From Pontederia crassipes (lineage: Eukaryota; Streptophyta; Magnoliopsida; Commelinales; Pontederiaceae), in assembly GCA_030549335.1 (NCBI GenBank), contig CM060194.1, forward strand, positions 17,424,171 to 17,488,170: a DNA stretch of 64,000 bases. Reading direction: 5' to 3'. Below, piece after piece: positions 1-10,685 of the stretch (the first letter of the stretch is position 1; every line of letters begins with the position of its first letter). The translations under genes and the position numbers were made by a program. Below the pieces are notes generated by a model. It was not told the DNA's origin. It was given only the letters and a program-made list of their open reading frames with translations, and searched no databases.

Positions 1-3000
1 AGAATCCATGGCTGTGGGATTGTAAAGCTTTAACCTCTGTCCATTTACCTTAAATATGTCATCTTTGTCATTCAGAAGGTCAACAGCACCAAATGGATAT
101 ACTTTATGAATTTTGAATGGTCCACTCCACCTTGACTTCAACTTTCCTAGAAAAATCTTTAATCTTGAGTTGAAGAGTAATACAAGGTCTCCAACCTTGA
201 AATCCCTTTTCAGAATCCTTCCATCATGCCATCTTTTAGTCCTTTCCTTGTAGAATTCTGAATTATGGTAGGCATTTAGCCTAATTTCATCAAGTTCATC
301 AATTTGGAGAAGCCTCTTTTGCCCACATGCATGCATATCATAATTGAGTGCCTTGACTGCCCAATATGCCTTATGCTTCAACTCAATTGGCAAATGGCAA
401 GTTTTTCCATAGACAAGCTTGTAGGGAGAAGTATCAATTGGAGTCTTGTATGCTGTCCTATATGCCCAAAGAGCTTCATTCAACTTCAAACTCCAATCTT
501 TTCTTGTCAAAGAAACTGTTTTCTCCAATATGGCCTTTACCTCCCTATTTGACACTTCTGCTTGGCCATTTGTTTGGGGGTGATATGAAGTGGAAACTTT
601 GTGCCTCACTCCATATTTAATTAGGAGGTTTTCAAAACACCTTTCAATAAAGTGGCTACCCCCATCACTTATGACCACTCTAGGAATTCCAAACCTTGGA
701 AAGATAACTTCCTTGAACAACTTGATTACTGCCCTGGAATCAGCTGCAATGGTGGGAATGGCCTCAATCCATTTGGACACATAGTCCACAGCTAGAAGAA
801 TAAATTTGTAACCACACGAACTAGGGAGAGGCCCCATGTAGTCAATTCCCCAAACATCAAATATTTCCACTTCTAGAATTCCTTGTTGTGGCATTTCATT
901 CCTTCTTGAAATGGAACCAGCTCTTTGGCATTGATCACAACCCTTCACAAAGATATGTGCATCCTTGAATAAACTTGGCCAATAAAATCCAGATTGGAGG
1001 ACTTTGGCAGCAGTCTTGTGTGTGGCTCCATGACCTCCATAAGGGGATGAATGGCATGCCTCCAAGATTTTTTGAAATTCAGATTGGGGTACACATCTTC
1101 TGTACATGCCATCAGGAGATTTTCTGAATAGAAAGGGATCATCCCAATAATAATCTTTCAAGTCATGAAAGAATTTCTTTCTTTGCTGATATGTGTAGTC
1201 AGGAGGGGTAATTCCACATGCAAGATAATTGACCAAGTCAGCATACCAGGGAATTTGATTAATTGCCACAGCCATCAAACTATCATCAGGAAATGCATCA
1301 TTGATAGGAAGTGTAGATGATTCCTGTATCCCTTCCATTCTTGATAGGTGGTCAGCTACTAGATTTTCACTTCCCCTTTTGTCCCTAATTTCTACATCAA
1401 ATTCTTGAAGCAATAAGATCCACCTGATTAGCCTTGGCTTGGATTCTTTCTTGTTGATTAAGTGCCTCACAGCTTGGTGGTCTGTGAAAACAATAACCTT
1501 GGATCCCACCAGGTATGGCCTGAATTTGTCAAATCCATACACCACAGCAAGAAGTTCTTTTTCAGTAGTTGCATAATTGATTTGTGCTTCATCTAAAGTT
1601 TTGCTTGCATAGCATATGACATGGTGCTTCTTCTCCTTGGTTTGCCCCAGCACAGCTCCTACTGCCTGGTCAGAAGCATCACACATGATCTCAAAAGGGA
1701 GAGTCCAGTCAGGTGGCTGCACTACAGGGGCTGAGATGAGGGCTTCCTTCAACTTCTTGAATGCCTTCATACACTCTTCATCAAATTGAAACTCAACATC
1801 CTTGGCCAGCAACTTGGTGAGGGGCCTAGTTATCATGGAGAAATCTTTAATAAACCTCCTGTAGAAGCCTGCATGCCCCAAAAAACTCATAATTGCCTTG
1901 ACACTTGTGGGTGGTGGTAGTTTCTCAATCACTTCAATTTTTGCCTTGTCCACTTCAATGCCTTTGCTTGAGACCACGTGTCCTAAGACAACTCCTTCTT
2001 GGACCATAAAGTGGCATTTCTCCCAATTGAGTATCAAATTGGATTCCCTACATCTTTGTAGCACTTTTGTTAAATTGTCCAAGCAAGCATCAAATGAGTC
2101 TCCATACACTGAAAAATCATCCATGAAGACCTCCATAATTTCTTCAATGAAGTCTGAAAATATAGACATCATACACCTTTGGAAAGTTGCAGGGGCATTG
2201 CATAAGCCAAAGGGCATTCTCCTATAGGCAAAAGTCCCATATGGACAAGTGAATGTAGTCTTGTGTTGATCTTGGGGGTGAATTGGAATTTGCAAGAAAC
2301 CTGAGTACCCATCAAGATAACAGAAATGAGAATGCCTAGCTAGCCTTTCCAGCATCTGATCAATGAATGGCAATGGGAAATGGTCCTTTCTTGTGGCCTT
2401 GTTTAACTTCTTGAAGTCAATGCACATCCTCCAACTTGTAATGGTTCTTGTGGATATCAATTCATCAGAATCTGACTTTACCACTGTAATTCCTCCCTTC
2501 TTTGGCACCACCTGCACTGGACTGACCCATTCACTATCTGAAATGGAGTATATGATTCCTGCATTCAGCAACTTCAATACTTCTTTCTTTACCACTTCTT
2601 TCATGGTTGGGTTGAGTCTCCTTTGACATTCAATGGAGGGCTTGTAGCTGTCCTCCATAGGGATCCTATGCATGCAAATGGAGGGATTAATACCCTTGAT
2701 ATCTTCAATTGAGTAGCCTATCACCTCCCTATACAATTTCAACCTCTTCAGCAGCTCTTCCACCTGATCCTGAGGCAAATTAGCATTAATGATAACAGGA
2801 AAAGTTGAATTCTCTCCCAAGAATTCATACTTCAAATTGCTAGGAAGAGACTTGAGTTCCAACTTGGAATTGGCTTGAACTGGATTGCCTTGGCATTCAG
2901 CAATGATAACCTGTTGTACCTCACCTTGAATTCCTACATTTTCCACTGATATTGAAGAGTTCAGTACTGATTTATATGCCATAGCCTCTGGATCTTCCAA

Positions 3001-5412
3001 TTCTCTCAAATGGTCAAAAATTAGACACCTTTGCAATGGATCTTCAATAGGGATTATAGCTGAAACTTGCTCCACCACCTGATTCAATTGCCCATCTTCA
3101 AAATCATTTTCTAGAAAACTTGGCCTACTGATAACTTGGGCCAAATTGAATTCAATCTTCTCCTCTCCAATTTGGAAGGTCAATCTCTCTTCCTTAACAT
3201 TAATTACAGCCCCTGCAGTGGCTAGAAAGGGCCTCCCAAGGAGAATGGGGGTGTTTACATCTTCATCCATATCTAATACAACAAAATCAACTGGAATATA
3301 GAATTTACCAACTTTGAGGGGTATGTCCTCAATAATCCCATGTGGATATTTGATGGATCTGTCTGCCAGCTGAAGGGATATATTTGTTGGCTTCAAATCT
3401 CCAACTTCAAGTTTCCTACACAATGATAAGGGTATGACACTCACAGAAGCTCCCAAGTCACACATGGCTCTTTGAATTTTTCTATTGCCTATCTCACATG
3501 GAATTGAGAAGCTTCCTGGATCCTTGAGCTTTGGAGGCAACTTATTCTGGATAATTGCAGAAGCCTCTTCAGTCAATGCTATAGTCTCATGCTCCAATAC
3601 CCTTCTCTTCTTGGTTAGGATTTCCTTTAGAAACTTGGCATATGATGGCATTTCCTGGATGGCTTCAACAAAAGGAACATTTATGTATAGCTTCTTCAGG
3701 ATTTCCAAGAACCTTCCATATTGCTGGTCTTGTCTTGCCTTGATTAACCTTTGAGGGAAGGGTACCTTGTCAAAAACCCTTGGATTTGCTTCAATTTGAG
3801 GGCTTGAATTCCTGATTTCCTCACTTGGTTGTTCACTTGGCTTTTCAGCAACCCTTGAGTCTGAATTGGCTTGATTATCATCCACTTTCTTCATTGGTTC
3901 CTCCACCATTTTACCACTTCTGAGCTGGATGGCCTTTGCTTGCTCCTTTGGATTTACTTCTGGCTGTCCAGGAAAGAATAAGGGAGGTCTAGTGGATGTA
4001 CTAGCTTGTTGAGCAATTTGGCTTTCCAACAATTTCTGATTTGCATTCATGGCATCCAATCTAGAATTGATCTTCAAAATCTCCTCTCCTTGGCTGTCCT
4101 GCTTCTTCAGAATTTGTTGAAGCATCTCCTTCATTTCATTTTGGAATTGTGATGCTTGGACTTGAGGTGGTGGCTCATACAGATTTCTTTGAATTGGTGC
4201 ACTTTGGCCTTGATTTCCATAAGGTGGTGGTGGCTGATTCCTTGGCAGGATTTTAGGCTGCCAATTTGAATTTTGCATAGGAGCTCCTTGATAGTTGTTG
4301 CCCTTGTAAGAAAAGTATGGATGATTCCTGTTTTCTGGAGTATAAAATTCAGCAGGAGGTTTGATTCCATAATTGCCCACAGCATTGATTTGATCCACAT
4401 TTTGGTCCACTTGCTGCATAATTAAGTTGCAATTCTCTGACACATGGCCTTGATTCCCACATACACAACACCTTGTTTCAGAATTGGAAGTCCTATTGCC
4501 ATTGGGAGTCAAGTTCAACCTCTCCAAAGTCTTGTACAGCACCTCTTCAAGTTGAGTTGACAATTGATTCACTGAATTGTCCATGGGTGGCCTCCTGGTT
4601 CTATCATGGGTAAGGAAGTGGTGATTCTTGGCTATGTTTTCAATGAGTTGATAAGCTTCATCAATGTTTTTAGATGCAAAGATGCCTCCTGCAGCAGTAT
4701 CCAATGCCACCTTGCTAAGGTAGTTCAACCCCTTATGAAAATAGTTGACTAGCTGCCACTTCTCAAAACCATGATGGGGACATGCCCTTAATAATCCTTG
4801 AAGCCTTTGCCATGCCTCACAAATATTTTCTTGGTCCAACTGATAGAACCTCACTATTTGATCCCTGAAGTTATCAGTTTTTGAAGGAGGAAAGAATTCT
4901 GAAAGGAACAATTGAACAATTGATTCCCAAGTGGCTACCTCTTCAGGATTCAATCCTTTAAACCATATCTTGGCCTTGTCCTTGAGTGAGAAGGGAAATA
5001 ATCTCATATACACTGCATTCATGGGGATATTATTGAAGTTCACAGTGCTGCATATCTCCTTGAAATTGTCCAAATGACATGCTGGATCTTCAGTCCCAAG
5101 TCCAGAAAACTGACTTTGCCTAATCATAGAAATCAAGGCTGGATTAACTTCAAAATTTGCCACAGGTGCTAAGGCTCCTCCCCCTTGTTGATTCCTTGCA
5201 TTGCTTGGTGAATAACAGTCCCTAAGAGTTCTAGGAGCTGCCATATTTTGATTCATAACTCTTTCAAATTCAGGGTTGTATGCTTCTTCCTCTTCTTCTT
5301 CAAATATCCTTCTCCTTGCCTCAAGCCTTTGCAATCTCCTTCTTCTTAAAAATCTTCTTTCAGGTTCAGGATCTGATTGGTAATGTTCCTCTTGATGGTC
5401 CAAGTCCTGCAT
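1..5412 (-). CDS. Athila-lineage Ty3/gypsy gag-pol polyprotein, open, runs off the window
   Basis: The frame stays open from an ATG at 5412 to base 1 (1,804 codons, no stop), so gag and pol form one polyprotein that continues past the window. In order: gag core about residues 110-205; CCHC zinc knuckle with C315, C318, H323 and C328; aspartic protease D-L-G-A-S at 652-656; reverse transcriptase F-M-D-D-F with D1098 and D1099; RNase H C-D-A-S-D at 1244-1248; integrase finger H1461, H1465, C1492, C1495; integrase core D1524, D1583, E1619, an exact DD35E spacing. The first ATG after the primer site was chosen as start; gag begins with an acidic and arginine-rich stretch. Products would package, reverse-transcribe and integrate the element. 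Every catalytic residue checked is present, unlike all other retroelement genes in this window. The Athila lineage is inferred from the tRNA-Asp primer site and gag-pol sequence; an env-like ORF, if any, lies outside. Confidence 0.93.
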   Translation of the reverse strand, partial: MQDLDHQEEHYQSDPEPERRFLRRRRLQRLEARRRIFEEEEEEAYNPEFERVMNQNMAAPRTLRDCYSPSNARNQQGGGALAPVANFEVNPALISMIRQSQFSGLGTEDPACHLDNFKEICSTVNFNNIPMNAVYMRLFPFSLKDKAKIWFKGLNPEEVATWESIVQLFLSEFFPPSKTDNFRDQIVRFYQLDQENICEAWQRLQGLLRACPHHGFEKWQLVNYFHKGLNYLSKVALDTAAGGIFASKNIDEAYQLIENIAKNHHFLTHDRTRRPPMDNSVNQLSTQLEEVLYKTLERLNLTPNGNRTSNSETRCCVCGNQGHVSENCNLIMQQVDQNVDQINAVGNYGIKPPAEFYTPENRNHPYFSYKGNNYQGAPMQNSNWQPKILPRNQPPPPYGNQGQSAPIQRNLYEPPPQVQASQFQNEMKEMLQQILKKQDSQGEEILKINSRLDAMNANQKLLESQIAQQASTSTRPPLFFPGQPEVNPKEQAKAIQLRSGKMVEEPMKKVDDNQANSDSRVAEKPSEQPSEEIRNSSPQIEANPRVFDKVPFPQRLIKARQDQQYGRFLEILKKLYINVPFVEAIQEMPSYAKFLKEILTKKRRVLEHETIALTEEASAIIQNKLPPKLKDPGSFSIPCEIGNRKIQRAMCDLGASVSVIPLSLCRKLEVGDLKPTNISLQLADRSIKYPHGIIEDIPLKVGKFYIPVDFVVLDMDEDVNTPILLGRPFLATAGAVINVKEERLTFQIGEEKIEFNLAQVISRPSFLENDFEDGQLNQVVEQVSAIIPIEDPLQRCLIFDHLRELEDPEAMAYKSVLNSSISVENVGIQGEVQQVIIAECQGNPVQANSKLELKSLPSNLKYEFLGENSTFPVIINANLPQDQVEELLKRLKLYREVIGYSIEDIKGINPSICMHRIPMEDSYKPSIECQRRLNPTMKEVVKKEVLKLLNAGIIYSISDSEWVSPVQVVPKKGGITVVKSDSDELISTRTITSWRMCIDFKKLNKATRKDHFPLPFIDQMLERLARHSHFCYLDGYSGFLQIPIHPQDQHKTTFTCPYGTFAYRRMPFGLCNAPATFQRCMMSIFSDFIEEIMEVFMDDFSVYGDSFDACLDNLTKVLQRCRESNLILNWEKCHFMVQEGVVLGHVVSSKGIEVDKAKIEVIEKLPPPTSVKAIMSFLGHAGFYRRFIKDFSMITRPLTKLLAKDVEFQFDEECMKAFKKLKEALISAPVVQPPDWTLPFEIMCDASDQAVGAVLGQTKEKKHHVICYASKTLDEAQINYATTEKELLAVVYGFDKFRPYLVGSKVIVFTDHQAVRHLINKKESKPRLIRWILLLQEFDVEIRDKRGSENLVADHLSRMEGIQESSTLPINDAFPDDSLMAVAINQIPWYADLVNYLACGITPPDYTYQQRKKFFHDLKDYYWDDPFLFRKSPDGMYRRCVPQSEFQKILEACHSSPYGGHGATHKTAAKVLQSGFYWPSLFKDAHIFVKGCDQCQRAGSISRRNEMPQQGILEVEIFDVWGIDYMGPLPSSCGYKFILLAVDYVSKWIEAIPTIAADSRAVIKLFKEVIFPRFGIPRVVISDGGSHFIERCFENLLIKYGVRHKVSTSYHPQTNGQAEVSNREVKAILEKTVSLTRKDWSLKLNEALWAYRTAYKTPIDTSPYKLVYGKTCHLPIELKHKAYWAVKALNYDMHACGQKRLLQIDELDEIRLNAYHNSEFYKERTKRWHDGRILKRDFKVGDLVLLFNSRLKIFLGKLKSRWSGPFKIHKVYPFGAVDLLNDKDDIFKVNGQRLKLYNPTAMDS

Positions 5413-5575
5413 AAAGAGATTCAGAAGTATCAAATTCAAGAAAGAAATGAAAACGAGACAAAAATGAAAAGTGAGAAATGATAACTTGCAAAAACTAAAA
5501 ATTAGCCTAACAAATAAACTAAAAACTAATCTAAAACTAATCTAAACTATCTAAGTTAGCCTAATTGACCTCAAA

Positions 5576-5593
5576 TCCCCGGCAACGGCGCCA
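5576..5593 (-). other. Primer binding site, tRNA-Asp type
   Basis: On the minus strand this reads TGGCGCCGTTGCCGGGGA, complementary to the 3' end of plant tRNA-Asp(GUC). It lies 6 bp inside the LTR end (TGATAG at 5600) and 163 bp before the gag ATG. It fixes the element's orientation and the inner edge of its 5' LTR. The rest of the 5413-5599 leader is AT-rich and holds one GATAACTTG motif at 5481. Confidence 0.9.
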
Positions 5594-6239
5594 AAAACTT
5601 GATAGTGATATTTGGGTTTTCTAGTGATAACTTGCTGAAATTAAAGAAAATGTCAATTTTCCATTTTTTTTGGTCTCCCAACTCACTAGCTGCAAGTGCA
5701 CAGGTAAGTTGTAGTAGACTCAGGTTGTCGTATCCACAAGAATTTGAAGTCTAAGACACCTAAAACAATTTAGATTAGTTCTACTTAAGTAGCTAAAAAC
5801 AGATTTTTAATGAATAGTGAAAACAGATTTTTTTTATAGAAAGTGAAATGATAACAGATTTTTGGGTTTTGGAAATTTATCAAAACTGAATTATAAATGC
5901 TAGAATGAAGTCTAAAAATGTTTAACTATCTATGAGGAAGGTTCTTCTAGGATTTGGGGTTCATCTAAATTAATTAAGGATGGAATGGAACAAGTTATCA
6001 CTAAATGTCCAACTTTTGATTCAACTTGAAAATGGGTGTTCCCACAGCTCAATTGGCTTCTAACTAAGCAATATATGATTATATAATTGTTAGCTAGGTT
6101 GAATCAAAAGAGGGTCCTCACTGAAAATCAAGTTATCATTGGGCTCAAAAGAAAGATTCAATGCTGATTTTTTGCAATTCAAGGAAGTTTGGAATGATAA
6201 CTTGCATTTACAATCATAAAAAGATGGAATCATTCCAAT

Positions 6240-7640
6240 CAACCAAACCAGGATAAAATATACTCAATAATGGTGCTTGTGTTCCATGATTCATCTCTGA
6301 ATTCAAGGGAGATTCAAAATCAACCTCTCGGTTGCAAAATAAATTGGAATCCACACAAACACACTCAATTGGAAATGCAAAACATATGGCCACATGAGTT
6401 CACAATTTCCATTGCTCCTTGGCCCATCTCTGGATCTCAAAGAACCCTTAAGACTACCTCTCAGTAGTGGATTAATATGAGGGTTGACAATGGAAATCAG
6501 AAGTTAGAAAAATGAGAAAACAGAAATCAACATTTCTGAAAAAATCAGCAATGTGGATTGATGGAATTCAAGTTTGCCAAATGCCCCTTGACCCATCTCT
6601 GGATTACAAGGGATTCCTAGAGTACACCTCTCAGTGATTTGAATAAAATAGGGATTAACAATTGGCAAATCAGATTCCAAACAATCAGAAAATAGAATTT
6701 AGAATCAAACTAAGAAATCAGATTTTGGAAAAAAAAATCAGATTTGAATTCTGAATTGTCAATGATCTTGATTCATTTCTGAATAAGATCATGGCATATA
6801 TTAGCCTCTCAACCATTCAATTATCTAATCCTTGATGACAATCAGATTCAAAAGCCCAAGAAATCAGATTTTGGAATTCAGGAAACCAAAAAATCAGCAA
6901 CTCATTCAATTCATTCAAATCAGGAAAAACCAAATCAGTTTTGAATCATAGGAATGTCAAAGCTTCTCAATTCATTTCTGAACAAGATTGGGATAGATGT
7001 CAACCTCTCAGTTGTTCAATTAGTTCAATCCCCAACGACAATCAGATTCAAACAGCCCAAGAAAATCAGAATTCAGATTTCAAGAAATCAGATTTCAGAA
7101 AATAGAAATCAGAATTCTAATTGGGTTTGTATCTAGAACTTGCCATTGATTCTTGATTCATTTCTGAACAAGGGTTAGACCAAATGATAACTTCTCAGTT
7201 ATAAATACAAATGGGGTCTTCAAATGGCAAGATCAGATTTATAACAAATCAGATTTCAGAAATGTAAAACCAGAAAAATCTGATTTTTGATTTCAGTTCA
7301 GGAATTAATGGAAAATCTGATTTGAGTCAAATGATTGCCCAAACAATCTTGATTCATTTCTGAATAAGATGGGGACAATACCAACATCCCAAGGACTCAA
7401 TTAACCAAGTTAGAAATGAAGAACAGATTCTGATATTTATAAGAATCAAATTCAGAAATCAGAAAACCAAATCAGAAATCAGAATTGCAATTGAATGAAA
7501 TCAGAAAACTGACATTAATTCTTAATCCACTTATGTAGAATGATTAGATCAAGTAATACTTCTCAGTCATTGGTTACAATTAGATCTAATAGTAGCATAG
7601 CATAAATCAGTAAAGAAGTTTCTAAAATCTGAAAATCAGA
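6240..7640. repeat. Degenerate tandem subrepeats inside the Athila LTR
   Basis: Eight related units follow each other. Each has an anchor like TTCATTTCTGAAYAAGAT, then CCTCTCAG about 30 bp later, then CAATCAGATTC-like sequence. The (C/T)TCTCAG anchor lies near 6324, 6457, 6630, 6804, 7004, 7192, 7385 (weak) and 7561, giving spacings of about 130 to 200 bp. Units are diverged, so the expansion is old or gradual. This explains why the LTR is longer than usual for Athila elements. Confidence 0.75.
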
Positions 7641-7781
7641 AATGATTCAGTGCAGGAATTATAAAACAGTCCATACCCATCCAAAACTAATCTAAACTAC
7701 TACCCTATCCTAGAAGAAATGGAGTTTAGCTCCTCATATTTACAAGTTTTGACATCAAATGGGGTAAGAAACAGATACAAT

Positions 7782-7907
7782 TCATGGTTCCTTTGAAGCT
7801 TCCTGGCCAGCAGCTCCTCCACCAGAATCCTTTGCAGCCTTGCCTTCCTCCAAACCCTTGAATGACCCCCCTCCTTTTTTCTTCCTTTTGGCCACCTTTT
7901 CCACTTG
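7782..7907 (-). other. Exon-like 41-codon Lys/Gly-rich ORF inside the Athila LTR
   Basis: On the minus strand a TTGTAG acceptor-like site at 7908 is followed by 41 open codons and a TGA at 7784. The peptide has a basic stretch AKRKKKGGGSF that looks like a nuclear localisation signal, then a Gly/Ala/Glu-rich tail. I do not recognise a family. It could be a captured terminal exon or chance; the purine-rich run that encodes the lysines could also be a polypurine tract. Confidence 0.2.
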
Positions 7908-8059
7908 CTACAAGGGCCAAAACATCAAACATGAAAGTCTTCTAATAATATTTAAACAACTAAGGATTAGGACAGTAGTTAAGATCAGATCTATAGCAAA
8001 AAGGGAATTGGTGTGTTGCAAGAATGAAAACCGATATCGATATGAATGAATTCAAGGGC

Positions 8060-8640
8060 CCAGAATGATAACTTTATGGAAATCTTGGGAAATGTCCTAG
8101 TATGGGTGGTTCAAAGCATTTCAGACATCAATTTGATTAGAGTGACAAGTGAGTGAGGTCAAAAATCAAATATGAATGAGATTCCTAAAAGTGATAACTT
8201 GAGTGCCCCAAAAACGATAACTTATATGACTTAAAAACGATAACTTGTCATAACTTGAGTTTTGATTATCCAAATGTGATGAAATTTGACCAGCAATGAG
8301 TTAGAACAATAATAAGATGATTGCTTAAGGTCCTTGTGCATAATTAATGGTTTTGCATGTCGAAATGACAGAATTGCCCTTTAACGATAACTTGGCACTT
8401 GAAAAATGATAACTTGTTCAAATGGACTTAAAACTTTGCACAAGTTGAGATGTGACTATCCAAATATGATTTATACATAATAATGATGGATTTAGGGAAA
8501 GAAAACCATTGAAAATAAGTTCATTCAAAATAATGATAACTTGATACTTAGGAATGATAACTTGTCCTCAAAATGATAACTTGGCATATAATTTAAATAT
8601 TAATGGATTTTGGCATTTCAGAACCTCTATGCACATGGAA
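8060..8640. promoter_or_regulatory. Cluster of GATAACTTG motifs at the U3 end of the Athila LTR
   Basis: GATAACTTG, or a one-base variant, occurs near 8192, 8237, 8385, 8407, 8534, 8554 and 8574, with weaker copies at 8066 and 8215. Single copies also lie at 5481, 5626 and 6196, and in reverse near 5991 and 6129. The dense cluster is at the end that would be U3, the promoter side, for this minus-strand element, with some copies 20 bp apart. A regulatory role is inference from position and repetition only. Confidence 0.5.
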
Positions 8641-8787
8641 TTAAGTATGAAATGAGGAATATGAACTAGTTATCACAATGTTTGCATTCAAAGTATAATT
8701 GGCCCAAAAATAGGCAAAAGTGGGACTCGATATGTATGAATTGCATCTAAAATGGGTTAAAATCATATAGTGATCAGCAAGTGATCA

Positions 8788-9030
8788 GAAGGGCCGCGGC
8801 AGCGGTGGAGGGCGGGCGTCGGGGAGGGAGGAGGAAGAGGAGGAGGAGGCGAAGGGCGGCGGTCGAATGTGGAGGGCGGCGGAGGCGAAGGGCGGTGGCG
8901 GCGGCGGAGGGCGGTCGTCGGGCGTCGGACGTCGGCGGCAGTGGAGGGCGTCGGAGGTTGGGCGTCGGGCATCGGAGGTCGGGCATCAGGGCATGTCGGG
9001 CGGGCGGGATGAAACGAAGGTAAACAGTAA
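8788..9030. other. GC-rich low-complexity block in the CACTA element
   Basis: Built almost only from GGCGG, GGAGG and GGCGTCGG runs, it leaves several frames open on both strands, including a Pro/Arg-rich frame on the minus strand (8763-9131). The composition contrasts sharply with the AT-rich flanks. It may be 5' untranslated or captured gene sequence of the transposon; I see no protein family in any frame. Confidence 0.6.
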
Positions 9031-9359
9031 AAGTGAAAACGAAGAAGAGGGGTTAGGGATTTAAGTAATTTTTTAGCGTCACAACAAAACGCGACGCTAT
9101 GTAGACGCCATGTAGGTGTCGCAACTGTCAAAATTCGACTAGCGCAGCGCTATACAGAAGCTAATGTGTCGCTATGATAATGTAAAGACACTATAGCGTC
9201 GTCGGGGCGTCTCAATAGTTTAGCATCACAAGATTGCGACGCCATTGCGACGCTCATTAAAAGTTTTTTTCAAATGTTTTTAGTATGTATGAAATTTTAT
9301 TTATCAATGTAACGTCTCATCACATTGTGCCCCATTCCAATTGTTTTATTTTCTTCCGA

Positions 9360-9720
9360 CAATCTATCATGTATGTATACAAAATTATAAATATGTACGT
9401 ATATGTGTATATAACACAATTGTGTGTGTATATATATACATATGTAATATACGCGTATGTATATATATGTATACGTGTGGGAGATTAAGTTACAACAATG
9501 TGTTTATCTATATGTATTATAAATATATATGTGTATGTATATGTTTATACATGTGCGAGTCATATATATATAGATAATGTGTATATGTATACATATTCGA
9601 AGTGAATATATGTGTATTTGTTTATATGTGTCAGATTAAGTTATAATAATATGTATATATGCACTTATTATATATAAGTATCAGCATATACGCGTATTTA
9701 TATGTTTATATGTGCCCGAT
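9360..9720. repeat. TA/TG-rich microsatellite-like stretch
   Basis: Long alternating runs of TATATGTATA and TGTGTATATAT with little else, lying between two blocks of CACTA subterminal repeats. Short frames here encode only Tyr/Ile/Val/Cys-rich low-complexity peptides and are not genes. A similar AT-rich stretch follows at 9960-10280. Confidence 0.7.
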
Positions 9721-10685
9721 TGAGCGAGGGGTAAAAAGTCGGCTTAGGAGGTGCAATACAGACGCCATTGAGTCGCTAGATTCATTTAGCGACACCGTAG
9801 CGCCGAACTAGCGTCTAAAACCGCTTCGCATCTCTAACTTGCGACGCTAGAGAGATGCCCATAGTATAACCATAGCGTCGATACAAGCTGCGACTCTTGT
9901 TAGACGCTAGGTAGACGCTATGGAGTGTTTACTGTGACGCTAAAATATCACTCACTTAATCAACCATCGTAATCTCATGATTAAGTATATAATAATATAT
10001 GCATAATTAAGATATTATATATATTATATGTATAGATAACATAAATAATATAGGTAACAAATTATATATTTAGGAACACTCTTATCATGTAAAAATACAT
10101 ACATATATATATATAATCGTGTAATTAATACATATATACGTTGATAATACGCTATTGATAATATGTTGATAATCGTGTAATTAATACTAATATAATATTT
10201 AATGAATTTATTGATTGACATATAGTATATATAATATATAGTGTTTAAATATAAAATAAATAGCGAGATAAATGTAGGTAAGTTATGAGTAACACAGTAG
10301 CGTCCCAATAGTGCCTCCTTCATTTGAGACGCCATATAGCGTCGCTTTAGAGTCTTCAGACATGCGACGCTAGTGTCGCGTCTAAAGTCGTCGACGCCAG
10401 AACGGCGCTAGGTGCTGCCGCGCATTTGCGATTCGTGGCGCGAAATAATAGCGTCTCGATTACGCTAGAATTAACGTCAATCCGCTAAATAGCTAAGAAG
10501 ACGCTAATGAGACACTATCGAGAGGCAAGTAGCGTCTGATTCTCGTGACGCAAAGTAGATGCTATATAGGCGCTAGTGGCGTCTATATAGCATCACGGTT
10601 GTTGGCGGCGCTACCTTACGTCGCTAAGCGCCCATTTTCTTGTAGTGTGACTTAAATACTCCTATTAAAAATTAGGGTTGTTACA

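Larger units (their letters stand above)
5600..8787 (-). repeat. 5' LTR of the Athila-lineage element, about 3.2 kb
   Basis: The inner edge is set by the primer site; the plus-strand LTR starts TGATAG at 5600. The outer edge is less certain: TGATCA occurs at 8771-8776 and again at 8782-8787, just before an abrupt change to GC-rich sequence. A block near 5690-5745 (AAGTGCACAGGT followed by GTCGTATCC) resembles the U5-side block common in Athila LTRs and recurs near 30027. The LTR holds degenerate repeats of about 130-200 bp and many GATAACTTG motifs. The partner LTR is off-window, so no target duplication or age can be read. Confidence 0.75.
8788..10647. mobile_element. Right-hand part of a CACTA (En/Spm) transposon
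   Basis: The right end reads, on the minus strand, CACTACAAGAAAATGGGCGC, the classic CACTA terminus, ending at 10647 and followed by TGA, a possible 3-bp target duplication. Inward lie dense subterminal repeats of TAGCGTC/GACGCTA in both orientations (9070-9260, 9755-9945, 10290-10640), interrupted by AT-rich sequence. No left terminus is seen before the Athila LTR, so the Athila element most likely inserted into this CACTA and the left half lies outside. No transposase is present in this part. Confidence 0.85.

Noticed and set aside
8763..9131. Pro/Arg-rich 122-codon frame on the minus strand
   Set aside because: It is the by-product of a GC-rich low-complexity block in a CACTA element; several other frames are open across the same bases.
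9360..9720. ORFs at 9285-9577 as a cysteine/tyrosine-rich peptide gene
   Set aside because: Translation of a TA/TG microsatellite-like stretch.
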